Assembly (NCBI GenBank): GCA_013388645.1
Contig: JACAEV010000027.1
Coordinates: forward strand, 1-32,020
Source: Syntrophaceae bacterium
Lineage (GTDB): Bacteria; Desulfobacterota; BSN033; UBA1163
DNA: 32,020 nt
Direction: 5' to 3'
The position numbers were made by a program, and so were the translations under genes. Each line of letters opens with the position of its first letter. Positions within the stretch are counted from its first letter, which is position 1. Below, piece after piece: positions 22,332 to 29,953 of the stretch. The notes beneath the pieces were generated by a model that searched no databases, was not told the DNA's origin, and saw only the letters and a list, made by a program, of their open reading frames with translations.

Positions 22332-23480
22332 ATGCTCCAATTAGATGAAGAACAGAGACTGATTCTCCAATCTGTCCGGGAGATTGTCCAAAAAGAGATC
22401 AAACCACGTGCGGCCTCCCTTGATGAGACAGGAGAATTCCCTTGGGATGCCGTTCGGATATTTTCTAAGAACGACATCCTCAACCCTTTGTTGCCCCGAA
22501 GGTATGGAGGGGTGGAAGTTTCCGTCCCTACTTTCTGTATGATCGTTGAGGAGATTGCAAAGGCATGCGCCTCTTCAGCACTCCTGCTTATCACCCAAGC
22601 GGAAGGACCATGGTCCATCATCTATGGAGCCAATGAATTCCTCAAAGAGAAATATTTGAAACGCCTGGCAGGGGATTCCCAAATCCTAACCGGCTTTGGA
22701 GCCATCGAGCCATCTATTGGTTCAAACCTCTTTTCTCTCTCTACCTATGCAGAGGTTCAGGGAACCCATTACCTCCTCCAGGGAGAAAAATGTTTCGTCG
22801 AGAACGGTTCGGTGGCTGATTTTCTGGTGTTGTATGCCTATACCGATCCCTCCAAAGGAGTTCAGGGCATCAGTGCTTTTATTATTGAGAAGGGTTCTTC
22901 AGGTTTGGTCCACCTTAGAGATGAGAATAGGATGGGGATGAGAGGAACCCTCTATTCGGAATATCTATTAGAAAATTTAGCTGTTCCAAGAGAAAACCGG
23001 ATCGGTGAGGAAGGGGATGGGTATTTGAATATGCTGTATACACTCAGTGCAAGTCGTCTTTTCACAGCATCGCAAGCGGTTGGCATCGCACAAGGAGCCA
23101 TGGAGGAAGCCCTTTCCTATGCTCGAAGAAGAGTCCAGTTCGGCAAGACCATTACGCATCACGTCCCTATCCAATTGATGATTGCAGAGATGGCGAGTGG
23201 AATAGAGTCAGCGAGATTACTCACTTACAAAACAGCCTTTCTGTTTGATCAAGGAGAGGCGAAAAAAGCAGGAATCTATGCCGCCATGGCCAAGCTCATC
23301 GCCTCGGATACGGCGATGAAAGTCACGACCGATGCCGTTCAGATCATGGGTGGCTATGGTTATATGAAGGATTACCCAGTAGAGCGGATGATGCGAGATG
23401 CCAAACTCACTCAGATTCATACAGGGACCAATCAAATTATGAAATTAATGATTGGAAGAGATCTTACCGGGATTTCTTGA
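22332..23480 (+). CDS. Unusual acyl-CoA dehydrogenase lacking the canonical Glu; probable cyclohex-1-ene-1-carboxyl-CoA dehydrogenase (1,4-elimination)
   Basis: The 382-residue protein has the full acyl-CoA dehydrogenase fold (ends TDAVQIMGGYGYMKDYPVERM and TNQIMKLMIGR). At the catalytic Glu position it has T364 (QIHTGTNQI). Residue 91 is Glu in LLITQAEGPW, where its paralogs at 21135 and 29954 have Val. The published structure of Ch1CoA dehydrogenase explains its C3,C6 1,4-elimination by a carboxylate base at residue 91 (Asp) and removal of the canonical Glu; the present protein shows the same pair of changes with Glu91. The TEP motif is also altered (AIEPSIGSN). It would make cyclohexa-1,5-diene-1-carboxyl-CoA, the substrate of BamR. 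It starts 12 bp after the previous stop. Confidence 0.8.
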   Translation: MLQLDEEQRLILQSVREIVQKEIKPRAASLDETGEFPWDAVRIFSKNDILNPLLPRRYGGVEVSVPTFCMIVEEIAKACASSALLLITQAEGPWSIIYGANEFLKEKYLKRLAGDSQILTGFGAIEPSIGSNLFSLSTYAEVQGTHYLLQGEKCFVENGSVADFLVLYAYTDPSKGVQGISAFIIEKGSSGLVHLRDENRMGMRGTLYSEYLLENLAVPRENRIGEEGDGYLNMLYTLSASRLFTASQAVGIAQGAMEEALSYARRRVQFGKTITHHVPIQLMIAEMASGIESARLLTYKTAFLFDQGEAKKAGIYAAMAKLIASDTAMKVTTDAVQIMGGYGYMKDYPVERMMRDAKLTQIHTGTNQIMKLMIGRDLTGIS

Positions 23481-23564
23481 TATCGTTAAAACGTCTCAGA
23501 ATAAATCTGAAAGAAAAGATTCTATTTAACCCTCGTTGAATTACTGATCGAAGGAGAGAGTTCT

Positions 23565-24713
23565 ATGGATTTCAATCTAACTTCGAGACAACGATTGATC
23601 AAAGAGTCTGTTCGAGAATTCATGGTGGGTGAATGTGACCCCGCCAAGACGCTGGAGATGACGAAGAAAAAAGAATTTCCATGGGAAATTTATAAGAAGG
23701 CAGGGCAGAACGGCTATCTTGCCTCCTACTACCCCAAAGAATTAGGAGGCCAAGGGCTCCCTCTTCTCGATTACTGTCTGATCATGGAGGAAATCATCCG
23801 CTACGATAATCGTATTGGGATGGCTCTCAGTCTCGGGTCCATTCCTGCTAAAACTCTTTTGAGGTTCGGGAATGAAGAACAGAAGAAAAAATACCTTTCA
23901 GGGTTGACAAGAGGAGAGACCGTTTCCTCTATCGCTGTGACCGAACCGAACCATGGGAGCGACATCCGTTTTCTCGATACACAGGCTGTAAAAAGAGGAG
24001 ACGAATACATCCTCAACGGGAACAAAATCTATATTACCAATGCAAATATTGCCGATTTTTACACCGTCTTTGCACAGACCGACCCTGATGCTCCTCCGTA
24101 CCGAGGGATTAGCGGTTTTATCGTTGAGCGAGAGACAGAAGGGGTGACGGCCATTGATCTGGGAGATAAGATCGGCTTAAAAACCACCTCCTCCTGCAGC
24201 ATCGAATTTCGTGATGTGAAAGTCCCAAAGAAAAATCTTTTGGGTAAAGAAAACCATGGTTTTACCTACATCATGGAGGCGTTAAACGAGGGAAGGGCAG
24301 AGATTGCCAATCAAGCGGTTGCGTTAGCCAGAGGGGCTTATGATCGAGCCCTTTTTCATGCAAAAACTCGGGAGCAGTTCGGACAGAAAATTGGGAAGTT
24401 TCAGAACATCTCCCATCTGATTGTCGAGATGTCAGAAGAAATCGAGTCCGCCGCCTTATTAGCCTATAAAGCGGTTTGGTTGATCGATCAGAAAAAGATG
24501 GACCTGGCCACCTCTTTGCAGGCAAAAGTGAAGTGTCCTCTCATGGCGATCAATGTCTGTCTGAAGGCGATGCAAATCCTCGCTGGAGCCGGTCTTTTTG
24601 AGGAGCAATTTCTCCCAGGTTATTTAGGGGATGCTTTAGCCACCTGGCTACTCGAGGGAACAGGTCAGATTCAGAGAAATACCGTAGCAGGAAAAATTTT
24701 GGGGAGGTTGTAA
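23565..24713 (+). CDS. Acyl-CoA dehydrogenase
   Basis: This is a 382-residue FAD-dependent acyl-CoA dehydrogenase with canonical base E364 (LLEGTGQIQRN), the motif AVTEPNHGSDIR and the arginine/glutamine segment KTREQFGQKIGKFQ. It lacks the CASSALL helix of its neighbours (RYDNRIGMALSLGSI instead), so it belongs to another subfamily and acts on a different acyl-CoA; a dicarboxylic or branched acyl-CoA is possible, but I cannot tell. AAGGAGAGAG before the ATG fixes the start. The gap of 84 bp to the previous gene holds no clear promoter or terminator, so it probably belongs to the TetR-controlled unit. Confidence 0.85.
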   Translation: MDFNLTSRQRLIKESVREFMVGECDPAKTLEMTKKKEFPWEIYKKAGQNGYLASYYPKELGGQGLPLLDYCLIMEEIIRYDNRIGMALSLGSIPAKTLLRFGNEEQKKKYLSGLTRGETVSSIAVTEPNHGSDIRFLDTQAVKRGDEYILNGNKIYITNANIADFYTVFAQTDPDAPPYRGISGFIVERETEGVTAIDLGDKIGLKTTSSCSIEFRDVKVPKKNLLGKENHGFTYIMEALNEGRAEIANQAVALARGAYDRALFHAKTREQFGQKIGKFQNISHLIVEMSEEIESAALLAYKAVWLIDQKKMDLATSLQAKVKCPLMAINVCLKAMQILAGAGLFEEQFLPGYLGDALATWLLEGTGQIQRNTVAGKILGRL

Positions 24714-25012
24714 ATAATTCATTATCTTTCACATAGAGCTTCAACAGCATAATAGTCATTAGGTTCACGTGATTTTATAATATTAAAGTTTCAAAGAACT
24801 CATATGGGCTAAATGACAGAGAAAAAAATATATCGAGGAGTAAAGCACAACGGAAGAAAAGGGTGGTTGTAAGTTATTGTAATAAAAAGGCATTTAAATT
24901 AATTAAAAAATCTCTTGTATTTAAAATAAAAATGTAGTATTTTTTTGGTTGCCCATGAGAATATATTCACAAATTATTTTTAGTGATAAGAAAATCGTAA
25001 AAGGAGGATCTA
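24714..25012. other. Non-coding A+T-rich gap before the bam genes
   Basis: These 299 bp separate the TetR-linked unit from SDR-bamQ-bamA-bamR. There is no coding frame of note and no strong hairpin. A weak promoter candidate, TTGTAT (24915-24920) and TATTTT (24938-24943) at 17-bp spacing, is the only one I can offer. AAAGGAGG before 25013 is a good ribosome binding site. Confidence 0.35.
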
Positions 25013-25768
25013 ATGGGGAGGTTAGATAGTAAAGCAGCTATTGTCACAGGCGGTGGAAGAGGTATTGGGAGAGCAATCTGTCTTGCTTATGCAAAAGAAG
25101 GAGCGGATGTCCTTGTTAACTATGCAAGTAAAGATCAACCAGCACAAGAAGTTGTTGAAATGATTAAAAAAATGGGTAGAAGGGGAGTGGCGGTGAAAGG
25201 AAATGTAGCACTCAAAGCTGATGTAGACAAGATCATTCAAACGGCTATCGATAACTTTGGTAAGATTGACATTCTTGTGAATAATGCGGGCGTTTCAAAA
25301 CCAAATATGCTCTATAAAATGACCGAAGAACAGTGGGACGAGGTGATCGATATCCAACTGAAGGGTCCCTTCCTATGCACCCAGGCAGCATCAAAATATA
25401 TGATGGAGAAAAAATATGGGAAAATTATCAATGTGACTTCTTCGGCTGGTTTATGGGGAACAAAAGGACAGATTAACTACAGTTCAGCAAAGGGAGGGAT
25501 CGTTGCGCTGACCAAGTCGGCTGCACGAGAGTTGGCTGGTTATGGGATTACGGTGAATGTCGTTCAGCCAGGATATGTCAGTACCGAGATGACCGAAAAA
25601 ATTCGGACAGACCCAAAGCTAAAGGAAATTTACACGGGTAGAATATTGTTAGGTCGCTTTGCAGAGCCAGAAGAAGTAGCGCACACCTTTGTTTTCTTGG
25701 CATCGGATGAGGCAAACTATATCACCGGTCAATTGATCTGTGTGGATGGTGGACTTGGAATGACCTAA
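25013..25768 (+). CDS. Short-chain dehydrogenase/reductase, FabG-like
   Basis: The 251-residue classical SDR has the cofactor motif TGGGRGIG (12-19), NNAG (90-93), the catalytic serine in TSSAG (about 143) and YSSAK (Y156, K160). The C-terminus FLASDEANYITGQLICVDGG is FabG-like. Its position 133 bp before bamQ suggests oxidation of a 3-hydroxyacyl-CoA of the pathway, for example 3-hydroxypimelyl-CoA, the product of BamA; this is inference, and many SDRs of this type are 3-oxoacyl-ACP reductases. AAAGGAGG lies before the ATG. Confidence 0.85.
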   Translation: MGRLDSKAAIVTGGGRGIGRAICLAYAKEGADVLVNYASKDQPAQEVVEMIKKMGRRGVAVKGNVALKADVDKIIQTAIDNFGKIDILVNNAGVSKPNMLYKMTEEQWDEVIDIQLKGPFLCTQAASKYMMEKKYGKIINVTSSAGLWGTKGQINYSSAKGGIVALTKSAARELAGYGITVNVVQPGYVSTEMTEKIRTDPKLKEIYTGRILLGRFAEPEEVAHTFVFLASDEANYITGQLICVDGGLGMT

Positions 25769-25780
25769 CACTCGATTTCA

Positions 25781-25875
25781 GATTGCGGATTGTAGATTGC
25801 GGAATTAAATCCGCATTCCGAAATACCCAATGTAAAAATTGAAGAAAGGAGGGATGAATTTAGTGCTTCGAATTT
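25781..25875 (+). repeat. Intergenic repeat cluster before bamQ
   Basis: GATTGCGGATTGTA is followed directly by the imperfect copy GATTGCGGAATTAA (25781-25808). A 6-bp hairpin TGCGGA/TCCGCA overlaps the second copy. GAATTTAGTGCTTCGAATTT (25856-25875) matches 18 of 20 bases of 6853-6872 before apgM. Confidence 0.45.
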
Positions 25876-25901
25876 ATTAATTTAAGAAAGGGGTGATATA
25901 A

Positions 25902-27014
25902 ATGGCAGCAATACCTGATAAGATTGAGACTTGGCAAATGGTTCAACCTACAACCAAAAATAAGGAGACAGGAGAAGTCATCCCCGGGAAATTGGCAAAG
26001 GCTTCTATACCCGTTCCAGCGTTAGGACCTGGCGAGGTACTGGTAAAAGTAGCAGGATGCGGGGTTTGCCATACTGATTTGGGATACTTTTACGATGGTG
26101 TTCCCACGGTATCAAAACCTCCGTTAACTCTCGGGCATGAAATTAGTGGGACTGTCGTTGCAGGAGATGAAAAATGGGTTGGGAAAGAAGTCATCATTCC
26201 TTCGGTGATGCCCTGTCGTCAATGTCTCCTTTGCAAGACTGGACGAGGGAATCGTTGTTTGGCTCAAAAGATGCCTGGAAACAGCATTGGGATCTATGGA
26301 GGAAATTCAAGCCATATTCCAGTTCCTTCTATTGATCTCTGTGAGGTGAGGAACCGAGGAAGCATTCCTCTGGAACACCTTGCCGTAGTGGCTGATGCTG
26401 TGACGACTCCGTACCAGGCTGCCAAAAGAGCAGATCTCCAGCCAGGGGACAGGGTCATCATCATTGGGGTGACCGGTGGTGTGGGTGTTTACATGGCTCA
26501 GACAGCAAAAGCTCTGGGCGCGAAGGCGGTGATCGGGATTGCGCGAAATCCCGAGAAACTACAGAGAGCACTAAAATATGGTGCTGATTTTGTGATCAGC
26601 ACCCAGGATAAACAGGTCAAAGATATCCGAAACGAATTTCGTGAGATTTGCAAGAAGCATGGATTGGAGGCGGGTTTTGGTTGGAAGATTTTTGAGGTGA
26701 GTGGAACCAAAGCAGGACAGGATCTCGCCCTCGAGCTTCTCTCTTTTACCGGCAAATTGATTATCATTGGATTTGGGATGGCGAAGAACGAATATAGCAT
26801 TTCCAGGCTCATGGCATTTGATGCAGAGATGATCGGTACCTGGGGATGCCTCCCTGAATATTATCCCATCGTGTTGGATATGGTCCTCACCAAAAAGATT
26901 GATATCGCACCTTTTGTTGAGACGAGACCCATGAGTCAAATTGCATCTGTCTATGATGAAGTTCATAAAGCTGGATCCCCAGCAAAAAGAATCGTCCTGA
27001 CCCCTGATTTTTAG
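25902..27014 (+). CDS. bamQ: 6-hydroxycyclohex-1-ene-1-carbonyl-CoA dehydrogenase
   Basis: The 370-residue zinc-dependent alcohol dehydrogenase-family enzyme (Had/BamQ) oxidises 6-hydroxycyclohex-1-ene-1-carbonyl-CoA to the 6-oxo compound with NAD+ in the benzoyl-CoA pathway. The catalytic zinc site is C56-H57 in CGVCHTD with H79-E80 in LGHE. The structural zinc cysteines are C105, C108, C111 and C119. The nucleotide motif GVTGGVGVYMAQTAKALGA is present. The N-terminal part (KIETWQMVQPT) and the segment FYDGVPTVSKPPLTLGHE are characteristic of Had rather than of general alcohol dehydrogenases. It is followed by bamA after 32 bp, the usual neighbour. GAAAGGGGTGAT precedes the ATG. Confidence 0.9.
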   Translation: MAAIPDKIETWQMVQPTTKNKETGEVIPGKLAKASIPVPALGPGEVLVKVAGCGVCHTDLGYFYDGVPTVSKPPLTLGHEISGTVVAGDEKWVGKEVIIPSVMPCRQCLLCKTGRGNRCLAQKMPGNSIGIYGGNSSHIPVPSIDLCEVRNRGSIPLEHLAVVADAVTTPYQAAKRADLQPGDRVIIIGVTGGVGVYMAQTAKALGAKAVIGIARNPEKLQRALKYGADFVISTQDKQVKDIRNEFREICKKHGLEAGFGWKIFEVSGTKAGQDLALELLSFTGKLIIIGFGMAKNEYSISRLMAFDAEMIGTWGCLPEYYPIVLDMVLTKKIDIAPFVETRPMSQIASVYDEVHKAGSPAKRIVLTPDF

Positions 27015-27046
27015 GTCATCAAATTAAATTGAAAGGAGGAATTTTT

Positions 27047-28180
27047 ATGGCATTAGATTGGTTAGTCAGAGATAATACCCCGAAAGATCATAACCTATTT
27101 GGAGATCAATTTTTTGGAACCACACCACCTTGTACCATGTTTGAGAAAAAACCTTTACTTGATCCAAAGGGGAATGTAGTGGAAGGGTTATATTCAGTTT
27201 GGATTACACTCAATAATCCTGAACAATACAACTCTTATACCACGCAGATGGTAAAGGGTGTCATTGCGGGTATGCATCGGGCCTCTATGGACAAGTCGGT
27301 GGTGGCTGTTGTCTTCACCGGGGCGGGTGATCGGGCTTTCTGCACAGGTGGAAATACGAAAGAGTATTCCGAGTTTTATACCCGAAGACCTAAAGAGTAT
27401 GCCGATTATATGGATCTCTTTTCTGGGATGGTCGATGGGATCTTGAAGTGTCGGGTTCCGGTCATCTGCCGAGCGAATGGGATGAGGATTGCGGGCGGTC
27501 AAGAAATCGGGCAGGCTTGTGATCTTACCGTCGCAGCCGATACGGCATCCTTTGGGCAAGCAGGGACAAGAGCCGGTTCCACGCCGGATGGTGGTTCGAC
27601 AGACTTTTTACCTTGGAACTTGAGCATGGAACAGGCGATGTGGAACTGCATCTCAAACATCCCCTGGAGTGCCTATAAGATGGAGAGGCTGGGATTGATC
27701 ACAAAGGCCATTCCGATTAAAAGGGATAAGGATGGAAACTGGGTCAGGGATCCTCGTGTGATCACTGATAAATATGTTGATAATGGAGAAATCGTTTACG
27801 GTGAGATGAAGACAGGCGAGGAAGCAAAAAAGGCCATGGATTATCTGAAGACATTGAAGACAGATTGGACCCAGTTGGACAACTACATCAATGGAATGAT
27901 TTGGACCTTGGCCAACCTCTTCCCGCTTTGCTTAATGAAATCGGTTGAAACGATTCGGATTAAGAAGAGATTCTGGTGGGACAATACAAAAGCTCACGCT
28001 ATCTACTGGTTGGCTGCCAACATGAATATGGATGCTTGGCTTGGATTCAATGCCTTCAATACCCAGAAAGAGACTGGTTCAAGCGTGATCGACTTCCTCG
28101 AATTCAGGCGCCAGATCGCCAAGGGACATCTTTACGACGAAGAATTGGCAGAATTGGTATTGCCGAAACCAAAGAAGTAG
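27047..28180 (+). CDS. bamA: 6-oxocyclohex-1-ene-1-carbonyl-CoA hydrolase (ring-opening)
   Basis: The 377-residue crotonase-superfamily enzyme (BamA/Oah) adds water twice and opens the ring, giving 3-hydroxypimelyl-CoA; it is a standard marker of anaerobic aromatic degradation. Recognised from its N-terminus LDWLVRDNTPKDHNLFGDQ, the oxyanion region FCTGGNTKEYSEFYTRRPKEY and MRIAGGQEIGQACDLTVAADTASFGQAGTRAGSTPDGGST. Its length is that of the family, well above ordinary enoyl-CoA hydratases. I place the start at 27047, 7-8 nt after GAAAGGAGGA; the frame also runs back to a TTG at 27029. It lies between bamQ and bamR. Confidence 0.95.
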   Translation: MALDWLVRDNTPKDHNLFGDQFFGTTPPCTMFEKKPLLDPKGNVVEGLYSVWITLNNPEQYNSYTTQMVKGVIAGMHRASMDKSVVAVVFTGAGDRAFCTGGNTKEYSEFYTRRPKEYADYMDLFSGMVDGILKCRVPVICRANGMRIAGGQEIGQACDLTVAADTASFGQAGTRAGSTPDGGSTDFLPWNLSMEQAMWNCISNIPWSAYKMERLGLITKAIPIKRDKDGNWVRDPRVITDKYVDNGEIVYGEMKTGEEAKKAMDYLKTLKTDWTQLDNYINGMIWTLANLFPLCLMKSVETIRIKKRFWWDNTKAHAIYWLAANMNMDAWLGFNAFNTQKETGSSVIDFLEFRRQIAKGHLYDEELAELVLPKPKK

Positions 28181-28187
28181 AGCTTTC

Positions 28188-28223
28188 ATTCCCTTTCCCC
28201 CTTCGTAAAGGGGGAAAGGGAAT
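28188..28223 (+). repeat. Perfect 16-bp hairpin between bamA and bamR
   Basis: ATTCCCTTTCCCCCTT (28188-28203) and its exact complement (28208-28223) surround the loop CGTA. No T-tract follows, and the bamR ribosome binding site GGAGGGGG lies just after it. It could slow RNA decay, partly end transcription, or be a dispersed repeat copy. Confidence 0.7.
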
Positions 28224-28240
28224 TCTGGAGGGGGTGGAAA

Positions 28241-29008
28241 ATGGCATTTAAACATATTCAAACAGAATTTAAAGATGGTGTTGCAACCCTCACGTTGAAT
28301 CGAGCTCCCCTCAATGTTCTCAATATCGAAATGATGGAGGAAATCAATACCTATTTCGAAGGATTGAAAAATGAGAAATCTTTAAAACTCCTTGTCATCC
28401 AGGCAGCAGGTAAAGCCTTTTCTGCAGGGGTGGATGTCGGAGAGCATCTGGGCGATCTGGTTTATAAGATGATCGAAGTCTTTCATAAAATGTTCAGATT
28501 AATGGATGCGCTGAAAGTCCCCTCCATTGCTGTTGTGAATGGTTCAGCGCTTGGGGGAGGGTGTGAGTTAGCTCTTTATTGCGACATGGTCATTGCCACG
28601 GAGAGGGCAAAGTTTGGACAACCGGAGATTCAAGTTGGAGTTTTTCCACCCATTGCCGCTCTGGTCTTTCCGAGGATGATCGGCCGGAAGAAAGCTTTGG
28701 AATTAATTCTCTCAGGCGATGTTATTAGTGCCCAAGAAGCATTCAACTTGGGATTGGTCAATAAGATTGTTCCTGAGGCATCCATAATTGAAGAAGTGAA
28801 TGGATTCGTCGAGAAGTTTAAAAAATTGAGCGGAATTGTTTTAAAACTAACCAAAGAAGCAACCCTTGCGGGCCTCAATGACGATATGGACCAGGGTCTC
28901 AAAGCGATTGAGAAAATTTATCTGGATCGTTTGATGAGAACCAATGATGCCATCGAAGGATTGAAAGCCTTCTTGGAAAAGCGAAAACCCACCTGGAAAG
29001 ACAACTAA
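28241..29008 (+). CDS. bamR: Cyclohexa-1,5-diene-1-carbonyl-CoA hydratase (dienoyl-CoA hydratase)
   Basis: The 255-residue crotonase-family enzyme hydrates the cyclic 1,5-dienoyl-CoA to 6-hydroxycyclohex-1-ene-1-carbonyl-CoA. Motifs are the first oxyanion segment KAFSAGVDVGEHLGD, then MIEVFHKMFRLMDALKVPSIAVVNG, and the second oxyanion segment GSALGGGCELALYCDMV with GQPEIQVGVFPP. The DVGEH and VFPP features are those of BamR/Dch and not of general enoyl-CoA hydratases, which have a Glu at the second acid position. The gene order with bamQ and bamA supports the call. GGAGGGGGTGG precedes the ATG. A hairpin follows the stop. Confidence 0.87.
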   Translation: MAFKHIQTEFKDGVATLTLNRAPLNVLNIEMMEEINTYFEGLKNEKSLKLLVIQAAGKAFSAGVDVGEHLGDLVYKMIEVFHKMFRLMDALKVPSIAVVNGSALGGGCELALYCDMVIATERAKFGQPEIQVGVFPPIAALVFPRMIGRKKALELILSGDVISAQEAFNLGLVNKIVPEASIIEEVNGFVEKFKKLSGIVLKLTKEATLAGLNDDMDQGLKAIEKIYLDRLMRTNDAIEGLKAFLEKRKPTWKDN

Positions 29009-29014
29009 TTAACA

Positions 29015-29035
29015 GGGAGGCCTGAAAGGCCTCCC
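29015..29035 (+). terminator. Hairpin after bamR, probable transcript end
   Basis: GGGAGGCCT and AGGCCTCCC form a perfect 9-bp GC-rich stem with a GAA loop, starting 7 bp after the bamR stop. It lacks a T-tract, so termination may be inefficient or the structure may protect the 3' end. Confidence 0.5.
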
Positions 29036-29081
29036 CAAACTTATCTTCTGCTACCTTTCTACCCTTTTTTTCTTAAACGGA

Positions 29082-29110
29082 TTGACGACCATCAACCCAT
29101 CTGTTAGAAT
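29082..29110 (+). promoter_or_regulatory. Sigma70-type promoter of the SDR - acyl-CoA dehydrogenase pair
   Basis: TTGACG (29082-29087) and TAGAAT (29105-29110) are exactly 17 bp apart and match 10 of 12 consensus positions. The start would be near 29117, only about 14 bases before the ATG at 29131. Confidence 0.65.
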
Positions 29111-29130
29111 TTCTGAAATTTTGATAAAAG

Positions 29131-29871
29131 ATGAAATTGAAAGATAAGAAAGCCATTGTCACGGGAGCAGGGCAGGGGATCGGTCGAAGCATTGCACTGA
29201 GGCTTGGCCAAGAAGGAGCTGATGTGGTCATCGCTGAGATGAATCCGGATACTGGAGCGCAGACCCAAAAAGAAGTAGAAGCTCTTGGAAGGAAATCCCT
29301 CTTCTTTCCTGTGGATGTCGCCAACCAAAAGCAGGTTCAGAACATGGTGAACCAGGTGTTAATGGCCTGGAAAAAGATTGACATTCTAATTAATAATGCT
29401 GGTTTTGATCGACCGGGAAGCCTCTTAAAGGTGAAAGAAGAAGATTGGGATGCCGTCTTAGGAGTACACCTGAAAGGGACGTTGAATTGTATCCAGGCTG
29501 TCGCTCCCCATATGATCGAGAACGGTTATGGAAAGATTGTGAACCTCTCCTCTGTTTGGGGGAAAAGAGGGGCGTTATCTGAGATCAGTTACAGTACCGC
29601 CAAAGCAGGAATCATTGGCTTGACCAAGAGCGTTGCCAGGGAATTAGGTCGGTATCAGATTAATGTGAATGCCATTTTGCCAGGATTGATCATGACCCCC
29701 ACCATTGCCAAGATGGCCGAAAAATATCTGAACATGATTATTGAAAATACTCCTATGAGACGGGCTGGTCAACCTGAAGAGGTAGCCAATGTGGTCGCTT
29801 TTTTAGCATCGGATGAGGCGAGTTTTGTGACCGGAGCCATGGTGGAAGTTTCCGGTGGGTGGAATATGTAG
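29131..29871 (+). CDS. Short-chain dehydrogenase/reductase
   Basis: The 246-residue classical SDR has TGAGQGIG (11-18), NNAG (88-91), the serine pair S140/S141 in NLSSVWG, and the catalytic Y154 and K158 in YSTAK. The end FLASDEASFVTGAMVEVSGGW is typical. NNAGFD recalls the 2-hydroxycyclohexanecarboxyl-CoA dehydrogenases, but that is weak evidence. It may oxidise 3-hydroxypimelyl-CoA or another alicyclic hydroxyacyl-CoA. The start codon has no ribosome binding site; a strong promoter lies so near that the leader is only about 14 nt. It is followed after 82 bp by an acyl-CoA dehydrogenase. Confidence 0.82.
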   Translation: MKLKDKKAIVTGAGQGIGRSIALRLGQEGADVVIAEMNPDTGAQTQKEVEALGRKSLFFPVDVANQKQVQNMVNQVLMAWKKIDILINNAGFDRPGSLLKVKEEDWDAVLGVHLKGTLNCIQAVAPHMIENGYGKIVNLSSVWGKRGALSEISYSTAKAGIIGLTKSVARELGRYQINVNAILPGLIMTPTIAKMAEKYLNMIIENTPMRRAGQPEEVANVVAFLASDEASFVTGAMVEVSGGWNM

Positions 29872-29883
29872 ACATAAATAAGA

Positions 29884-29910
29884 GGTTAAAGGTTGAGGTT
29901 AAGGTTAAGA
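29884..29910 (+). repeat. Short GGTTAA tandem repeat
   Basis: Four GGTT-initial units (GGTTAAA, GGTTGA, GGTTAA, GGTTAA) begin at 29884, 29891, 29897 and 29903 in the gap between the SDR and the following dehydrogenase. Confidence 0.6.
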
Positions 29911-29953
29911 TCAAGCCATTGGATTTTATCCTTATTGAAGCAGGAGTTTCTAA

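Noticed and set aside
22332-23480. Reading the dehydrogenase without catalytic Glu as a decayed, inactive paralog
   Set aside because: The frame is complete, the fold motifs are kept, and the loss is paired with a new carboxylate at residue 91, matching a known active enzyme type.
26571-26966. Minus-strand frame within bamQ
   Set aside because: It is fully antisense to a clear zinc alcohol dehydrogenase and has no own start signals.
24714-29130. Benzoyl-CoA reductase subunits hidden around the bam genes
   Set aside because: The gaps are too short and no frame shows BamB or BcrC-type cysteine motifs.
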